The translations under genes were made by a program, and so were the position numbers. The notes below the pieces were generated by a model. It saw only the letters and a program-made list of their open reading frames with translations, was not told the DNA's origin and ran no database searches. This document shows, one piece after another, positions 35,086 to 36,590 of a stretch of DNA of 36,590 nucleotides (position 1 is the stretch's first letter; every line of letters begins with the position of its first letter). This DNA is from CAYQMF01 sp964418595 (GTDB lineage: Bacteria; Planctomycetota; UBA1135; UBA2386), in the NCBI GenBank assembly GCA_964418595.1, contig CAYQMF010000060.1, positions 1 to 36,590 of the forward strand. Direction: 5' to 3'.

Positions 35086-35555
35086 CGAGGTGGACCGTCG
35101 GCCTCCTCGCCAGCGTCCTGTCTGCCTGCGGGTACGCCACGCCGGACCGCCGCGAGGTCCGCACGGTCGCGGTCCAGGTGGCGGGGAACGCGACCTTCCG
35201 CCAACGCCTCGAGCTGCCGCTGACCCGCGCCCTGCAGGAGGCGCTGGTGGTCTACGGCGGCTATCGCCCCGCACCCCGTGGCGGCGCCGACGCCGTCCTC
35301 GAGGTCGCCATCGAGGACGGCCAGAACCGCGCCCTGGTGACCGGCCGACCCGAGCCGCTCACCGAGGGCTCCCTGACCATGGTCGTGCACGTCCGACTGG
35401 TGTCGCACACCGCGGCACAACCCCTGGTGGACACGCGCTTCGTGGATCGCGCCGAGTTCCGGGTCGCCGTCGGCGAGGACGAGGCAGCCGCCATCCGCGA
35501 GTCCGCCGCGGACCTCGCCCGCAAGATCGTGCTTGGCCTCCACGCCGACTTCTGA
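35082..35555 (+). CDS. lptE: LptE-like LPS-assembly lipoprotein
   Basis: 157 aa, GTG start overlapping the BamD-like stop as GTGA. A signal with lipobox LSAC (Cys16) is followed at once by GYATPDRREVRTVAVQVAGNATFRQRLELPLTRALQEAL. The 'acylated Cys-Gly-Tyr ... V-aromatic-N-x-T-x-R-x-x-LE-x-x-LT-x-AL' run is the signature of the LptE/RlpB family. Later strands (DAVLEVAIEDGQNRAL; LTMVVHVRLV; DRAEFRV) complete the alpha/beta sandwich. LptE plugs the LptD barrel and helps place lipopolysaccharide in the outer leaflet, so this gene is direct evidence for an LPS-type outer membrane. lptD is not in this window. Confidence 0.85.
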   Translation: MTRWTVGLLASVLSACGYATPDRREVRTVAVQVAGNATFRQRLELPLTRALQEALVVYGGYRPAPRGGADAVLEVAIEDGQNRALVTGRPEPLTEGSLTMVVHVRLVSHTAAQPLVDTRFVDRAEFRVAVGEDEAAAIRESAADLARKIVLGLHADF

Positions 35556-35674
35556 CGATCTTGGTTTAGAGTCCGCCCGTGGGTCCAACGGGACGGGTGT
35601 GCCGCACCCTTCCGCTTCGCCGCGCGTTGTGATGGACCCGCCACGACCTAACGAAGCCCGACACCGACGACCTC

Positions 35675-36590
35675 ATGACGCAAGATCCGGCGAAGCAACC
35701 GAAGGCGCCCCGCGAGGGCGATCCCAAGAAGGAGGCGGGCGCGCGTCGGCCGCGCGGGCTGGGCGGCGTGCTCCTGATCATGTCCCTGCTCACCGCGCTG
35801 TTCGTGGTCGTGTCCTGGTCGGGGACCGAGCAGGAGACGTCGGTCTATGACTTCTATCGTCGGCTCTTCAACGGCCAGCTCGAGACGGTGGACGTCGCCG
35901 ACAACAAGGTGTACGCGACCTACCGCGACCGCGCCGGCCAACGTCGCCTCGAGGTGCCGCTCGGTGACTTCTGGCGCCAGGACGCCGACCTCGTCCTCGA
36001 CCTGCAGGCGCGCACGCTCGACGCGGCGACCTACGGCACGGAGGACGGCCTCGAGCGCCTGCGCAACGACCTCGTCGCCGGTCGGATCGCGATCAAGCGG
36101 GCATTCTTCATCTCCGAACTCGAAGGCAAGGGGGACGCCGCCCGCGAGATGGCGCAGAAGAGCCAGGTCCTGCCGTCCACCTACCTGACCGCGATCGTGC
36201 AGCGCGGCAACGAAGAGGCCTACATCCGCGCCACGCCCGGCCACTCGGGTCCCACCCTCACCGACGTGCGCGCGGAGTTCCTCACGCGCAAGGTCCCCGT
36301 CGAAGACCGGGCGCTGTCGGTCTTCTCGCGCTCGCTCAGCGTCAAGGAACCCAACACGGCGCTGATCTACTTCCTGGGCACGATCGGTCCGTACCTGCTG
36401 GTCATCGCCATCGTCTGGTTCTTCGTCATCCGGCAGATGCGCTCACCGGGCGCGGGCGGCGGCGTGCTGTCGTTCGGCCGCAGCCGCGCCGCGCTCTACA
36501 CGAAAGAGAACCGCGTCAACGTGACCTTCGAGGACGTGGCCGGCGTCGACGAGGCCAAGGAGGAGATGCGCGAGATCATCGAGTTCCTGA
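35675..36590 (+). CDS. ftsH: ATP-dependent zinc metalloprotease FtsH, N-terminal part (3' end outside window)
   Basis: 305 codons are visible before the window ends, just after TFEDVAGVDEAKEEMREIIEFL, the invariant entry of the FtsH AAA domain; Walker A and the HEXXH site lie beyond. The N-terminus is a charged cytoplasmic tail (residues 1-28), membrane helix 1 (29-48), a periplasmic domain of about 180 residues and membrane helix 2 (228-252). The periplasmic part is much longer than the approximately 70 residues of E. coli FtsH. FtsH degrades membrane and short-lived cytoplasmic proteins and, in enterobacteria, controls LPS synthesis through LpxC. It follows the LptE-like gene by 119 bases; a TTTAGA at about 35564 might be a -10 element, without a clear -35 element. 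Confidence 0.95.
   Translation, partial: MTQDPAKQPKAPREGDPKKEAGARRPRGLGGVLLIMSLLTALFVVVSWSGTEQETSVYDFYRRLFNGQLETVDVADNKVYATYRDRAGQRRLEVPLGDFWRQDADLVLDLQARTLDAATYGTEDGLERLRNDLVAGRIAIKRAFFISELEGKGDAAREMAQKSQVLPSTYLTAIVQRGNEEAYIRATPGHSGPTLTDVRAEFLTRKVPVEDRALSVFSRSLSVKEPNTALIYFLGTIGPYLLVIAIVWFFVIRQMRSPGAGGGVLSFGRSRAALYTKENRVNVTFEDVAGVDEAKEEMREIIEFL

Overview
This 36.6-kb window is very GC-rich and densely coded. It reads as a chromosomal segment of a double-membrane (LPS or glycan-bearing) bacterium. I recognise lipoproteins with clear lipoboxes, BamD- and LptE-like outer-membrane assembly factors, a Wzm/Wzt glycan exporter, and a Hanks-type kinase with a very large extracytoplasmic part. Many starts are GTG or TTG, and few have a clear Shine-Dalgarno sequence. 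This combination would fit Planctomycetota, but that is inference from style, not a phylogenetic result. I see no rRNA, tRNA, CRISPR array, transposase, integrase or phage gene. No gap between genes exceeds about 200 bases.

Layout. 1-2877 (+): the tail of a helical-repeat protein, then two translationally coupled secreted paralogues, each with a helical N-half and a beta-rich, concanavalin-like C-half. 2890-8749 (-): a lipoprotein coupled to a 1071-aa Ser/Thr kinase whose outer part has the same helical-plus-beta plan, and upstream of it a secreted protein with two hairpins and a strong ribosome binding site in front. 8864-18029 (-): a surface-polysaccharide block with a GT2 and PIG-L deacetylase pair, a CPA2 cation/proton antiporter, a GT4, two GT2 enzymes, the Wzt ATPase, the Wzm permease and a small lipoprotein.

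18063-21449 (+): a phosphoglycolate-phosphatase-like HAD enzyme, a TrkH K+ transporter and a membrane GT2, all tightly packed. 21459-22877 (-): Der GTPase, divergent from 22908-26818 (+), an E1-type 2-oxoacid dehydrogenase followed two bases later by an HtrA protease. 26925-29130 (-): imidazolonepropionase and glutamate formimidoyltransferase of histidine breakdown. 29191-29868 (-): an ECF-like sigma factor, divergent across a hairpin-rich 201-bp gap from 30070-31893 (+), an HDOD-GAF-GGDEF diguanylate cyclase. 32004-36590 (+): a CNNM/CorC-type CBS membrane protein, RecO, BamD-like and LptE-like lipoproteins, and the start of FtsH, cut by the window edge.

The genes fall mainly into envelope construction and sensing (polysaccharide export, outer-membrane assembly, the kinase with lectin-like partners, two proteases), with housekeeping genes between them (der, recO, E1, hut genes). 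The most interesting candidates for something undescribed are the kinase plus secreted 'helical + lectin-like' protein family in the first 7 kb, and the structured intergenic region between the sigma factor and the diguanylate cyclase.
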